Source: an uncultured Paludibaculum sp.
GTDB taxonomy: Bacteria > Acidobacteriota > Terriglobia > Bryobacterales > Bryobacteraceae
Assembly (NCBI RefSeq): GCF_963665245.1
Contig: NZ_OY762269.1
Location: 1,673,501 to 1,737,500 of the forward strand
DNA: 64,000 nucleotides
Direction: 5' to 3'
Position 1 is the first letter of the stretch; every line of letters begins with the position of its first letter. Below, one piece after another: positions 52,681-63,000 of this stretch. Below the pieces are notes generated by a model, which was not told the DNA's origin, did no database searches, and saw only the letters and a program-made list of their open reading frames with translations. The translations under genes were made by a program, and so were the position numbers.

Positions 52681-53116
52681 AGAGTACCTAGTAGTTCGAT
52701 CGCCGCTGTAAGGCGCAGCCGCGCCCAGCGTCTCCTCTCCCAATCCCTGCGCTCCGGCATTCCAGGGCTGGAGTTCATCAAATCGGCACTCCAGGTGCTT
52801 TCCATTAGGGCAGAGGGCTAAGAGAGTAAGTGCCGCGACACTTAGCAAAGAGTTCCAGAGAGGCTGTAGTCCGCCGGGGCCGTTTTTAGTACCGCTTATA
52901 GCCCTATCTTATTCTGATTACTGATTATAAATCTGTGCAAATTAGTACGCTATGAATGTTAGCAAAACTACATTTATCCCACCCGCCCTAATGTGAAATG
53001 CGGCCATGGCCGAACTAATATGCATCGGGGTATCTACTTACCCAGTACACCCCGATGACTAGTCCTAGGGGTATGTGGGCCAAGTGAACCGCCCCGCGAT
53101 CAATAGAGGATAGCTG
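52681..53116. promoter_or_regulatory. Divergent intergenic region between motA and cheY
   Basis: AT-rich core with candidate promoters for both directions, none convincing. Structures: a perfect 12-bp palindrome CGGCCATGGCCG at 53001-53012, and a 9-bp hairpin CATCGGGGT...ACCCCGATG at 53023-53057 with a 17-nt loop. The hairpin would fall in the cheY leader, 60 bp before its ATG. A sigma-28-like flagellar promoter was looked for and not seen. Confidence 0.45.
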
Positions 53117-53482
53117 ATGAACATACTGGTGGTCGATGACAGCAAGGCGATGCGCATGATCGTTCGGAGGACCTTGCGCCAGATCGGATACGGCAGCGAG
53201 AACGTCCAGGAAGCCTCCAATGGCGATGAGGCTTTGGCCTTGCTGAAAAATGGTGTTCCGGATCTGATGTTGTGCGATTGGAACATGCCGGGCATGTCGG
53301 GGCTGGAACTCCTCCGCACGATCCGGGAGAATCAGCAGGGAACCCGGTTCGTCTTCGTTACTACGGAATGCACCGAAGAGATGCGCAACGAGGCGGCTAG
53401 CGCGGGAGCCGACTACCTCATCAGTAAGCCCTTCACCGCGGACCACTTCCAGGTCGCGCTCGACAAGGTGCTACGGCCATGA
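53117..53482 (+). CDS. cheY: Single-domain response regulator, CheY-type
   Basis: 121 aa. Asp7/Asp8 acidic pocket in 'LVVDDSKA', phosphoacceptor Asp54 in 'LCDWNMPGM', Thr82/83 and Lys104 in 'YLISKPF'. It is a stand-alone receiver that takes phosphate from CheA and is presumably the output to the motor or another target. Its stop overlaps the CheX-like start. A second CheY (63.3 kb) has a similar site, with 'VDWNMPGM'. Confidence 0.9.
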   Translation: MNILVVDDSKAMRMIVRRTLRQIGYGSENVQEASNGDEALALLKNGVPDLMLCDWNMPGMSGLELLRTIRENQQGTRFVFVTTECTEEMRNEAASAGADYLISKPFTADHFQVALDKVLRP

Positions 53483-53979
53483 ACGCACCACCCAAGCTAC
53501 CGACGGTGCTTCAAATTGGGACACTTCTATCCGGAATACTTGGCAGGCCGGTAACTGTCGTCAAGTCGACGCCGCTTGACATGACCCCAAAGGTTCCCAA
53601 GGTCTATGGGATCTACCGTGAGGCAGCCACGAATCGAGTCTGCATCTGCGTGTTCGACTTGGTTCTCGCCGCCAATGCCGGTGGAGCCATGCTACTCTTC
53701 CCGCCCTTTGCAGCCTCCTCGGCCGTCCGCAGTGGAAAACTCGAACCCGACCTCCTGGAAACCATTAGGGAAGTCCTCAACATCTGCTCGCGGTTCTTCC
53801 ATGAGACGGCTCGTGTGGTGCTGAGCGAGGTGTGTTGCGACCTCAAGGACGTGCCCGCCGACGCTGCCCAGGTGATGAAGACCCCCATGCTGCGCATGGA
53901 TGTGGACGCGGACATCAAAGGATACGACGAAGGGCGTCTCGCCCTGTTTATAGGGAAGCCAGTAGAAGGACAGGGGTGA
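53479..53979 (+). CDS. CheX/CheC-like chemotaxis phosphatase (putative)
   Basis: 166 aa. It contains one ExxN active-site-like element ('ETIREVLNICSRFF', with Glu and Asn three apart), as in CheX/CheC phosphatases that dephosphorylate CheY-P. A Pro about 25 residues after the Asn is close to the family's spacing. The N-terminal strand-rich part ('ILGRPVTVVKSTPLD') fits CheC-like folds. It overlaps cheY by 4 bp and precedes cheA by 4 bp, as expected for a CheY-P phosphatase. The assignment is motif and position based and not certain. Confidence 0.6.
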   Translation: MNAPPKLPTVLQIGTLLSGILGRPVTVVKSTPLDMTPKVPKVYGIYREAATNRVCICVFDLVLAANAGGAMLLFPPFAASSAVRSGKLEPDLLETIREVLNICSRFFHETARVVLSEVCCDLKDVPADAAQVMKTPMLRMDVDADIKGYDEGRLALFIGKPVEGQG

Positions 53980-53983
53980 AATC

Positions 53984-56626
53984 ATGCTGGAAGACGATGA
54001 AGTAATTCGCGAGTTTCTCATTGAGAGCAACGAGAATCTGGCCCGGCTCGACAACGAGATCGTCGAACTGGAACGCCGGCCCAAGGACATTGAGCTGCTA
54101 GGCAGCATCTTTCGCACCTTCCACACCATTAAAGGAACATGCGGCTTCCTGGAATACTCCAGACTGGAATCGGTAACCCATGCCGCCGAGAACCTGCTCA
54201 GCAAGCTGCGAGCGGGCGAACTCGATGCCGACGGAAAGATCATCTCGCTGATTCTGGAGGTGATTGATGCCGTGAGATCGATCCTCTCGCTGATCGAAAC
54301 CACGGGAACGGAAGGCGAAGTGACCTACGATGAGCTGTCCGATCGGCTCAAGAAGGCGGCTCTGGCACCCGAAATCGCACCTGAAGTAGCTCCCTCGCCC
54401 GCGCCAGTTGCCGCGGCCACGCCGCCACCTGCCGTGCGGGCGGAGGCTCCGACACCGGTCGCCGTAGACCCAACGCCCTCGCAGCCGGACAGCGCTCCGG
54501 AGGCAGCTGAGCCGGTCAGTGCAGCCGCCGAGAGCGCTGAGCACTACTCCTCAGTCTCCGACTCCGCCATTCGGGTCGACGTCGTCCTGCTCGACAAACT
54601 CATGAACCTGGTGGGCGAGCTCGTTCTGGCTCGTAACCAGGTGTTGCAGTACAACACGCAGATTGATGATGCGTCGCTGAATTCGACCTCTCAGCGCTTG
54701 AACCTGATCACCACCGAGTTGCAGGAAGGCGTCATGAAGACGCGCATGCAGCCCATTGGCGTGGTCTGGAACAAGCTCCCGCGTGTGGTGCGCGACATCG
54801 CCTATGCCCTCGGCAAGCAGATTCGCCTGGAGATGGATGGCACCTCGACGGAACTCGACAAGACCATCATCGAGGCCATCAAGGACCCGCTCACGCATCT
54901 CGTCCGGAACTGCTGCGACCACGGCGTGGAACATCCCACCGTTCGCGTAGCCGCGGGCAAGAAACCGGCTGGCACCATCTTTCTTCGCGCCTATCACGAG
55001 GGCGGCCACGTCAACATCGAGATCAGTGACGACGGTGCCGGCATCGATCTGTCCCGGCTGAAGCAGAAGGCGCTGGAACGGGGCATTTTACGGCCCGAGC
55101 AGGTGGAGCAGGTCAGCGATCGGGAGGCGATGAATCTCATCTTCCACCCCGGCTTCTCCACAGCGGAGCAGGTGACCAAGGTCTCCGGCCGCGGCGTCGG
55201 CATGGACGTGGTGCGGTCCAATATAGAAAAGATCGGCGGCCTGGTCGACGTATCCAGCCGTGTCGGTCTGGGCACCACCGTCCGGCTGAAGATCCCGCTC
55301 ACTCTGGCGATCATTCCGGGTCTCGTTGTCACCAGCGGCGGCGAACGTTTCGTCATCCCGCAGGTCAATCTGCTGGAGCTCATCCGCCTGGAAGGTGAAG
55401 CGGGTGGCAAACAGATTGAGCGCATTCACGGCACTCGTGTCTACCGCCGGCGCGAACAGCTTCTACCTATCGCCTATCTCAACGAAGTGCTGCAGCTGCC
55501 CACCCCGGCCGACCAAGAGGCAGTGAACATCGTGGTGCTGCAGGCGGAAGACCGGCAATTCGGTCTCGTCGTGGACGGCATCAGCGATACCCAGGAAATC
55601 GTTGTCAAACCGCTGAGCAAGCAACTGAAGGGCCTCACCGCCTATGCCGGCGCCACCATCATGGGTGACGGCCGCGTTGTCCTGATCCTCGATGTTGTCG
55701 GCATCGGACAGCGGTCCGGAGTCCTCACGGGTACGGCCGAGCAGAATCGCGGCGAGTCTCGCCAGAAGCAATCTGCAGCGGAGTCACAACTGAAGCGCCT
55801 GGTGCTGTTCAGCGCCGGCTCACTTGACCGTCTGGCCGTGCCGCTGGCTCTGGTCGCCAGGCTCGAAGAGTTTCACGCCTCATCCCTCGAGAACGCTGGC
55901 GGACATAAGGTCATCCAGTATCGCGATACCATCCTGCCGCTGGTTTCCCTGGCTTCCATTCTGGAACCGGAGCGGATGGACGACTCTTACTCCCGCGATC
56001 CCGTCCAAGCCATTGTCTTCAGCGACCGCGATCGCAGTGTCGGCATCGTGGTCGACCAGATCCTGGACATCGTCGAAGACCCGGCCAGCATTCAGCATCG
56101 CGGCGGCCGCCGGGGTTTGCTCGGTTCAGCCACCGTCGGTGGCAAGGTGACCGACTTCCTCGATCTCCACGCCGTCCTGCAGGCGGCGCGCATCGACTGG
56201 TTTGAGGAAAGCCAGCCCGTCGATAGTGCTGCCACCGTATTACTGGCCGACGGCTCTGCTTTCTCCCGCAGCATTCTGAGGTCCGACCTCGAGACTGCCG
56301 GCTATCAGGTAGTGGAAGCCGGAACTGAGCAGGAAGTGCTGCGTACCCTCGAACAGCGGACCGTGAATGTCCTTATCGCATCCATCGATCTGCCACCTTC
56401 CGGAGGCCAGTCCTTGCTGCACGCCGTGCGCTCCAAGCCCGGACTAGACACTCTACCGATCTTGGCCTTGACACCTGGTGACCCGGCGGACACTTACAAC
56501 GCCGATCCGGGCTTCGAAGAGTATCTGCGAAAGTTCGACAGCGAATCGATGGTGCGTTCCGTGGCGAAGCTCGCCGCCGCGCTTTCGGCGCTGGAAACGG
56601 CCGGTTCCGCTCCGGCGGGGAGGTAA
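53984..56626 (+). CDS. cheA: Chemotaxis histidine kinase CheA with second CheW-like domain and degenerate receiver
   Basis: 880 aa. HPt domain with phospho-His47 ('FRTFHTIKGTCGFLEY'), Ala/Pro/Glu linker (about 125-185), dimerisation helices (about 195-250), HATPase with N box 'LTHLVRNCCDHGVEHP', G1 'DDGAGID' and G2 'GRGVGMDVV', then CheW-like domain 1 (about 440-580) and an additional CheW-like domain (about 600-735). The tail (about 746-865) is receiver-like, but its phosphoacceptor position is Ser ('LIASIDLPP') and the acidic pair reads 'ADGS', so it is probably not phosphorylated. It couples MCP input to CheY and CheB. Confidence 0.93.
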   Translation: MLEDDEVIREFLIESNENLARLDNEIVELERRPKDIELLGSIFRTFHTIKGTCGFLEYSRLESVTHAAENLLSKLRAGELDADGKIISLILEVIDAVRSILSLIETTGTEGEVTYDELSDRLKKAALAPEIAPEVAPSPAPVAAATPPPAVRAEAPTPVAVDPTPSQPDSAPEAAEPVSAAAESAEHYSSVSDSAIRVDVVLLDKLMNLVGELVLARNQVLQYNTQIDDASLNSTSQRLNLITTELQEGVMKTRMQPIGVVWNKLPRVVRDIAYALGKQIRLEMDGTSTELDKTIIEAIKDPLTHLVRNCCDHGVEHPTVRVAAGKKPAGTIFLRAYHEGGHVNIEISDDGAGIDLSRLKQKALERGILRPEQVEQVSDREAMNLIFHPGFSTAEQVTKVSGRGVGMDVVRSNIEKIGGLVDVSSRVGLGTTVRLKIPLTLAIIPGLVVTSGGERFVIPQVNLLELIRLEGEAGGKQIERIHGTRVYRRREQLLPIAYLNEVLQLPTPADQEAVNIVVLQAEDRQFGLVVDGISDTQEIVVKPLSKQLKGLTAYAGATIMGDGRVVLILDVVGIGQRSGVLTGTAEQNRGESRQKQSAAESQLKRLVLFSAGSLDRLAVPLALVARLEEFHASSLENAGGHKVIQYRDTILPLVSLASILEPERMDDSYSRDPVQAIVFSDRDRSVGIVVDQILDIVEDPASIQHRGGRRGLLGSATVGGKVTDFLDLHAVLQAARIDWFEESQPVDSAATVLLADGSAFSRSILRSDLETAGYQVVEAGTEQEVLRTLEQRTVNVLIASIDLPPSGGQSLLHAVRSKPGLDTLPILALTPGDPADTYNADPGFEEYLRKFDSESMVRSVAKLAAALSALETAGSAPAGR

Positions 56627-56630
56627 CGCC

Positions 56631-57146
56631 ATGCAACAGACACCAGTCATCGCCGCAATCGACCATCTGTCGAGTACGCAGTTTGCAACGTTCTTTGTCG
56701 ACGATCTCTTCTTCGGCATTGATGTGTTGAACGTCCAGGAAGTGCTCCGGCACCAGGACCTGACTTCTGTGCCCTTGGCTCCGACAGTCGTCAAGGGGCT
56801 CATCAACCTGCGTGGCCAGATCGTCACCGCCGTCGACATGCGCGGTCGCCTCGGTCTGCCCCCACGCGAAGACCAGGAGGCGGCCATGAATATGGTCGTC
56901 CGGGTTCAGGAAGGCGCGGTTAGCCTCCTCGTGGACGAGATCGGAGATGTGCTCGAGGTGGCTCAGTCCACCTATGAGAGGCCGCCGGACAACCTGGAAG
57001 CAACCGCCCGAGAGCTCATTCAGGGCGTATTCAAACTCAAGGACCGACTGCTGCTGATTCTCGACACGGAGCGCACGGTGGACGTGTCGTCAGGCTTCAC
57101 GGCAGGCTTGCCTATGCGGAAGCGCGGGGCAGAGGCGTTGGTCTGA
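56631..57146 (+). CDS. cheW: Chemotaxis coupling protein CheW
   Basis: 171 aa from ATG 56631 with a GGGGAGG site; the frame is open further upstream inside cheA, but that part is not CheW-like. Core features include 'FATFFVDDLFFGIDVLNVQE', 'VPLAPTVVKGLINLRGQIVT' and 'VDMRGRLGL', followed by a second SH3-like half. It bridges MCP and CheA. The gene starts 4 bp after the cheA stop. Confidence 0.92.
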   Translation: MQQTPVIAAIDHLSSTQFATFFVDDLFFGIDVLNVQEVLRHQDLTSVPLAPTVVKGLINLRGQIVTAVDMRGRLGLPPREDQEAAMNMVVRVQEGAVSLLVDEIGDVLEVAQSTYERPPDNLEATARELIQGVFKLKDRLLLILDTERTVDVSSGFTAGLPMRKRGAEALV

Positions 57147-57192
57147 CCTTTGTATTGTCCCCGCATCAGAACAACTCATGGAGGAGATTGCT

Positions 57193-59232
57193 ATGTCAAA
57201 CGCTATCGATGAGACCAGCGTCGTTACCGACGCGCAGAAAGCCCTCTTTTTCGACGACTTCCCATTGCCCTTGGTGATGGCCGACGTCGCTCACACAATT
57301 AGGGCCATCAATGGACCCGCCGCCCGGTTGGCCGGTCGCTCTGTCCACGAATGTGTGGGCCTGAAGGTCTGGGACCTGTTCGACATGGCCGCCTGCCGGG
57401 AAGGCACATGTTCGGCTGAGCGCGCCATCCGCACCAGGCAGTCTTCCACGACTGTGGCGGTCGCGAAGATTCGTGGCAAAGCCGTGCACCTCAAGGTGGC
57501 GACGGTGCCCCAGACAAACGCCTCCGGCGAGGTCACCGGCGTTGTCCAGATGCTCGATCCCTCGGCCGAAGAAGATCACATCGTTCACGAGGAGGTGCTC
57601 CGCGTGGCCGCGGCGCAGCAGCGTGCCGAGCTCGCTGCCCGCCTGGATCCGAATGTCGACGGAGCCTCCGAGATCGCCCGCGAGCGCATGGATGGCGTGA
57701 ACGTGATCATTGAGGCCATGGCCCAGCCTCTCCACCGGTTCGTCGCGGAGATGAAACGCATGTCGGAAGAACACATCAAAGGTGACATTGATGTGGTGAT
57801 CCCCGTCTCGCAGTTTGCCGGTGCCTACCGCGAGATGGCCGAAGGCGTCAACGAAATGGTAAGCGGCCACATCGCCGTCAAGAAGAAGGCCATGGCCTGC
57901 ATCGCCGAGTTTGGCAAAGGAAACTTCGAGGCCGAACTCGAGCGCTTCCCCGGCAAGAAGGCCTTCATCAACGAGACCATCGAGGGGGTTCGTGCCAACC
58001 TCAAGCGGCTCATGGTGGACGTCGACAAACTAGCCGACGCCGGCGCCAATCTCCGTCTCGATGTCCGAGCCGATGCCAACGTCCATCGCGGCGACTTCCG
58101 CAAGATCGTGGCCGGCTTCAACGCCACGCTCGATGCCATCGTCACGCCCCTCAATGTCCTCATCGCGGACTCGCTGGCCCTGGCCGATGCCGCCGTCGAG
58201 GGACGCCTGAGCCAGCGCGCCGATCTCAACAAGCACAGAGGCGATTTCCTCAAGGTCGCGCAAGGCTTCAACGCCACTCTCGACGCCGTCATTAAGCCTT
58301 TGAATGAAGCTTCGGCCGTGCTGGCCCGCATCGCCCAGAACGATCTGACCGCCCGCGTCCAGGGTGACTACCGCGGTGACTACGCCCGCCTCAAGGACGA
58401 CATCAACCGCATGGCCCAGGATCTGCATGACAGCCTGCGTGGCTTCTCCCAGAGCACGCAGACGGTCGCGTCCTCCGCCGAAGAACTCACAGCCGTCAGC
58501 CAGCAGATGGCCGGCAACGCCGAGGAGACGGCCACCCAGGCCGAGGTTGTCGCCGCCGCGAGCGGAGAAGTTTCGACCAGTGTCAACTCGGTAGCCGCCG
58601 GCGCCGAGCAGATGCAGGCCTCCATCCGCGAGATCGCCAAGAACGCGAATGAGGCGGCCCGCGTCGCCAAGAACGCCGTCACCGTCGCCCAGTCCACCAA
58701 CGAGACAGTCAATCGGCTGGGTGGCTCCAGTCTCGAAATCGGCAAGGTGATCAAGGTCATCACGTCGATCGCCCAGCAAACCAATCTCCTTGCGCTCAAC
58801 GCCACCATCGAAGCGGCGCGCGCTGGGGAGGCCGGCAAGGGCTTCGCCGTCGTTGCCAACGAGGTCAAGGAACTGGCCAAGCAGACCGCCAAAGCCACCG
58901 AGGAGATCGGCGGCAAGATCGAAGCTATCCAGGGCAGCACCCGCGAAGCCGTGGAGGCCATCGGAGTGATCAGCGGCATTATCACCCAGATCAACGATAT
59001 CTCCAACAGCATTGCCTCGGCCGTCGAAGAGCAGACGGTCACAACCAACGAGATTGGCCGTAGCGTCGCCGTCGCCGCCAGCGGAACCGATTCCATCGCC
59101 AGCAACATTTCCGGTGTCGCCGAAGCGGCCAAGAGCACCACGAAGGGCGCCACGGAAACCCAGCGCGCTGCCTCCGAGCTCAGCAGCATGGCTGCCAAGC
59201 TGCAGGCCATCGTGTCGAAGTACCGGTTCTGA
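57193..59232 (+). CDS. Soluble PAS-containing methyl-accepting chemotaxis protein
   Basis: 679 aa from ATG 57193, whose ribosome site GGAGGA is formed by bases that would otherwise encode residues 2-3 of an alternative start at 57178. It has no membrane segment. An N-terminal PAS domain (about 20-130) carries a Cys motif ('DMAACREGTCSAERA'). HAMP-like repeats ('ADANVHRGDFRKIVAGFNAT') follow, then the MCP signalling hairpin with the conserved tip 'IAQQTNLLALNATIEAARAG'. It is cytosolic and likely senses a redox or small-ligand signal through PAS. The signalling half closely matches the second MCP in this cluster. Confidence 0.9.
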   Translation: MSNAIDETSVVTDAQKALFFDDFPLPLVMADVAHTIRAINGPAARLAGRSVHECVGLKVWDLFDMAACREGTCSAERAIRTRQSSTTVAVAKIRGKAVHLKVATVPQTNASGEVTGVVQMLDPSAEEDHIVHEEVLRVAAAQQRAELAARLDPNVDGASEIARERMDGVNVIIEAMAQPLHRFVAEMKRMSEEHIKGDIDVVIPVSQFAGAYREMAEGVNEMVSGHIAVKKKAMACIAEFGKGNFEAELERFPGKKAFINETIEGVRANLKRLMVDVDKLADAGANLRLDVRADANVHRGDFRKIVAGFNATLDAIVTPLNVLIADSLALADAAVEGRLSQRADLNKHRGDFLKVAQGFNATLDAVIKPLNEASAVLARIAQNDLTARVQGDYRGDYARLKDDINRMAQDLHDSLRGFSQSTQTVASSAEELTAVSQQMAGNAEETATQAEVVAAASGEVSTSVNSVAAGAEQMQASIREIAKNANEAARVAKNAVTVAQSTNETVNRLGGSSLEIGKVIKVITSIAQQTNLLALNATIEAARAGEAGKGFAVVANEVKELAKQTAKATEEIGGKIEAIQGSTREAVEAIGVISGIITQINDISNSIASAVEEQTVTTNEIGRSVAVAASGTDSIASNISGVAEAAKSTTKGATETQRAASELSSMAAKLQAIVSKYRF

Positions 59233-59329
59233 GGTGTATGATGCCGGTCCTGCTAACATCTGGGCGGACGTTTGCGAGCCTTGCGGCGGCTGCGTCCGCT
59301 CCGCCACTCGGACGGAGGAGAGCCTGACT

Positions 59330-59950
59330 ATGGCCTTCACCTTCTTCTTCCGGGATCAGCAGGTAATGGAGCAGCTCGTGGAGCAAAGCCTCCCTATTCT
59401 GGCTGGCCGCAGCCATCCCCGTGTCTGGGACGCCGGCGCGGCCACTGGTCAGGAGCCATACACGCTGTCCATCCTCTTTGCCGAACGGATGGGGCACTTC
59501 GCTTTCAATAATCTACGGATCGACGCCACCGACGTGGAGAGCACCGGACAGTTTGCTCGCACCACGGAGTCGGGTCTATACCCTCAGGCGGACCTCGCGC
59601 GTCTGCCCGAGGGCATCCTCCAGAAGTACTTCGAGCCCGCCGGCGAGCCCGGGCAGTTTCGAGCGATCGAGAAGATTCGAAGGCGCATCACCTATCAGCG
59701 CCACGATCTGCTGTCGCTCCAGGAGATCGGTCACGGCTACTCCGTGGTCGTTTGCAAGAATGTCCTGCTGCATTTTCAGCCTGCTGAAAGAGCGGCGGTA
59801 CTTACAATGTTTCACCGGGCACTGGCGCCCGACGGTCTGCTCGCCACCGAGCACACACAGGAAATGCCCGGCGAACTCACGTCGCTGTTCCAGCGCGTCT
59901 CGCCAGGCGGCCCTGTTTTTCGAAAACTGACAGGTGGCGAGTGTCAGTGA
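59330..59950 (+). CDS. CheR-like MCP methyltransferase lacking the N-terminal domain
   Basis: 206 aa from ATG 59330, which has GGAGGA upstream; the longer open frame back to 59012 lies within the MCP gene. SAM motif I is 'VWDAGAATGQEPYTLSILFA', and 'IDATDVESTG' plus 'VVVCKNVLLHFQPAERAAVL' match the CheR catalytic domain (the usual 'RNVLIYF' element reads 'KNVLLHF'). The helical CheRN domain is missing, so it is shorter than typical CheR (about 270). It probably methylates the two flanking MCPs. Confidence 0.82.
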   Translation: MAFTFFFRDQQVMEQLVEQSLPILAGRSHPRVWDAGAATGQEPYTLSILFAERMGHFAFNNLRIDATDVESTGQFARTTESGLYPQADLARLPEGILQKYFEPAGEPGQFRAIEKIRRRITYQRHDLLSLQEIGHGYSVVVCKNVLLHFQPAERAAVLTMFHRALAPDGLLATEHTQEMPGELTSLFQRVSPGGPVFRKLTGGECQ

Positions 59951-60057
59951 TGAGGTCTCGGCCTGTCCGCACCGGCCGCAAGGCCCATGCGAGGCACAAC
60001 CGCGCAAGTCTGAATGTCCACGTCGAAAGAGAATTGGCGGGCTAGGGAAGGTGATGT

Positions 60058-63000
60058 ATGAAGTGGTTGAATGATCAAAAAGTTGGCACCAAGCTGCTGG
60101 TCAGTTTCGTGCTGGTTGCAGCGATTGCCGGAGTCATCGGCTGGCTGGGCTATTCCGGTTTGAATGATCTGGAGGGTCGCACCCGGACGATGTACGCGGA
60201 TCGGGTAGTGTCCATCCGCGACCTGGGTTACGCCAACGCCTCGTTCCTGTTGACTCGTACGCAGGTCTGGCAGATGCTCGGAACCAGCGACCGGGCCCAG
60301 CGCCGTGAGCACATGAACGCCATCGAGGAGGAAGCGAAGAAGTTCGAGGCGTACATCGATACCTACTCCAAGACTGGTTTCGTCCAAGCCGAGACGGAGA
60401 ACCTACCTCTTCTCCGTTCTGCTTACAAAGACTATGTGAAGCAGCGCAAGCAGATCATGGACTTCGCCATGAATGGCCAGGATAAGCAGGCCTGGGCCGT
60501 CATCTATGGCGAGGCGCTCCCGACCCAGAAGGAAGTCCGCCGGGTGCTCAGCAAGCTCATCGACATCAATGTGCAGGTCGCGGAGCAGGAATACAACGCT
60601 GCCCAAGCCGGTGCCGCGGCGGCGACGACGAAGATCGTCATCGGTGTCTGCGTCGGTATGCTTATCGCCATCGGTTTCGGCTTCTTCCTGACACGCATCA
60701 TTGCCCAACCGCTCAAGACGATGCAGGCTGCGGCTGAACGGCTCGCCCTGGGTGACGTCGACGTGAAGATCGAGCTGGATAGCAAGGATGAGCTGGGTGC
60801 CCTCGCCCGCGCCTTTCGCGCGATGTCGGCGGTCATCAGGGACCGCGCGGCCCTGGCCCAGCAGATCGCCGCGGGCGACGTGACCGTTGACGTCCAAGCG
60901 AAGTCCGAGCAGGATCTGCTTGGCAAGAGCTTCATCCAGGTCGTCGAAACCCTCCGCCGCCTCATCGGCGAAGCCGACCGGCTCGCCAAGGCCGCCATCG
61001 CCGGCAACCTCGCCAGCCGCGGCAATGCCGAGCAGTTCCAGGGCGGTTACCGCCAGATCGTGGGCGGTTTCAACCAGACCCTCGATGCCGTGATCGGCCC
61101 CCTGAACATGTCGGCCGAGTACATGGACCGCATCTCCAAGGGCGACATCCCGCCCAAGATCACTGACAGCTACAGCGGCGACTTCAACGAGATCAAGAAT
61201 AATCTCAACAACTGTATCGACAACATCAAGGCGCTCGTCAGCGACGCCAATATGTTGGTTGGCGCTGCACTGGCTGGTAGACTGGCCACCCGCGCCGACG
61301 CCTCGAAGCATCAGGGCGACTACCGGCGGATTATCGATGGCGTCAATCAAACCCTCGACGCGGTTATCGGCCCTCTGAACATGTCGGCCGAGTACATGGA
61401 CCGCATCTCCAAGGGCGAACTCCCGCCCAAGATCACCGACAGCTATAGCGGCGACTTCAACGAGATCAAGAACAATCTCAACAACTGCATCGGCAACATA
61501 GCCGCACTGGTCGCTGACGCCAGCATGCTTGTGAAAGAGGCGGAGGAAGGCCGGTTTGCCACGCGCGCCGATGTCGGCAAGCATCGCGGCGACTACCGCA
61601 AGGTCATCGAAGGTGTGAATGCCACACTCGATGTCGTTGTGGACAAGGTCAACTGGTATCAGTCGATCATCGACGCCGTGCCGTTCCCGATCCACGTGAT
61701 CGACAAGGACATGAAATGGGTGTTCCTCAACAAGGCGTTTGAAGTGCTGATGGTGAAGAACAACATCATCCGCAGTCGGGCAGATGCGCCGGGGATGCCC
61801 TGTTCGTCGGCCAGAGCCAACATCTGCAAGACGGACAACTGCGGCCTCGTACAGCTCAGCAAGGGCGTCGGCGAAACATACTTCGATTGGAACGGGCAGA
61901 ACTGCAAACAGCAATCGTCCAGGCTGAACAACGTCAAGGGCGAGCACATCGGCTTTGTGGAAGTCGTCCAGGACCTTACCGCAATCGTGAAGGTAAAGGA
62001 CTACACCAACAACGAAGTCGTCCGGGTGGCTTCCAACCTGGCGCAGATTGCCAAGGGTGATCTGGAAGTGGACTTGAAGTTGGCGGGAGCAGACGAGTTT
62101 ACCGCGGAGGCAAGGGCTCAGTTCGCTAAGATCAACGACAGCCTCACACTGATGGTCGATGCCATCAGGGCGGTGACAGACGACAGCTCCAAGCTTGTGA
62201 CATCCGCCGTGGCTGGGCAGCTTAGCGTCCGCGCCGACGCGAGCAAGCACCAGGGCGACTACCGCCGCATCATCGAAGGTGTAAACCAAACCCTCGACGC
62301 CATCGTCGCCCCCTTGCAGGAGTCCTCTGCCGTGCTGTCCAAGATCGCCCAAAGCGATCTCACCGCTCGCGTTCAGGGCAGCTACCGCGGCGACCATGCC
62401 CGGCTCAAGGACGACATCGGCCGCATGGCTACGGACCTGCATGACAGCATCCGCAGCTTCTCGCAGCACACGCAAACCATTGCCTCCTCGGCCGAGCAGC
62501 TCACCGCTGTCAGCCAGCAGATGGCCGGCAATGCCGAAGAGACCGCTACGCAGGCCAATGTGGTCGCCGGCGCCAGTGACGAAGTTTCCCGCAACGTCTC
62601 GGCCGTCGCTGCCGGGGCCGAGCAGATGCAGGCTTCCATTCGCGAAATCGCCAAGAACGCCAACGAAGCCGCGCGAGTGGCCAGAAACGCCGTCGGCGCC
62701 GCCCACTCCACCAATCAGACCGTGAACAAGCTGGGCGAATCCAGCCAGGAAATCGGCAAGGTGATCAAGGTCATCACTTCCATCGCGCAGCAGACCAACC
62801 TGCTGGCTCTCAACGCCACCATCGAAGCCGCCCGCGCTGGCGAAGCCGGCAAGGGATTTGCCGTCGTCGCCAATGAGGTGAAGGAGTTGGCCAAGCAAAC
62901 CGCCAAGGCGACCGAGGAGATTGGGGGCAAGATCGACGCCATCCAGACCGACACCAAGGAAGCCGTCAAGGCGATTGGAGAGATTGGTTCGATCATCAAT

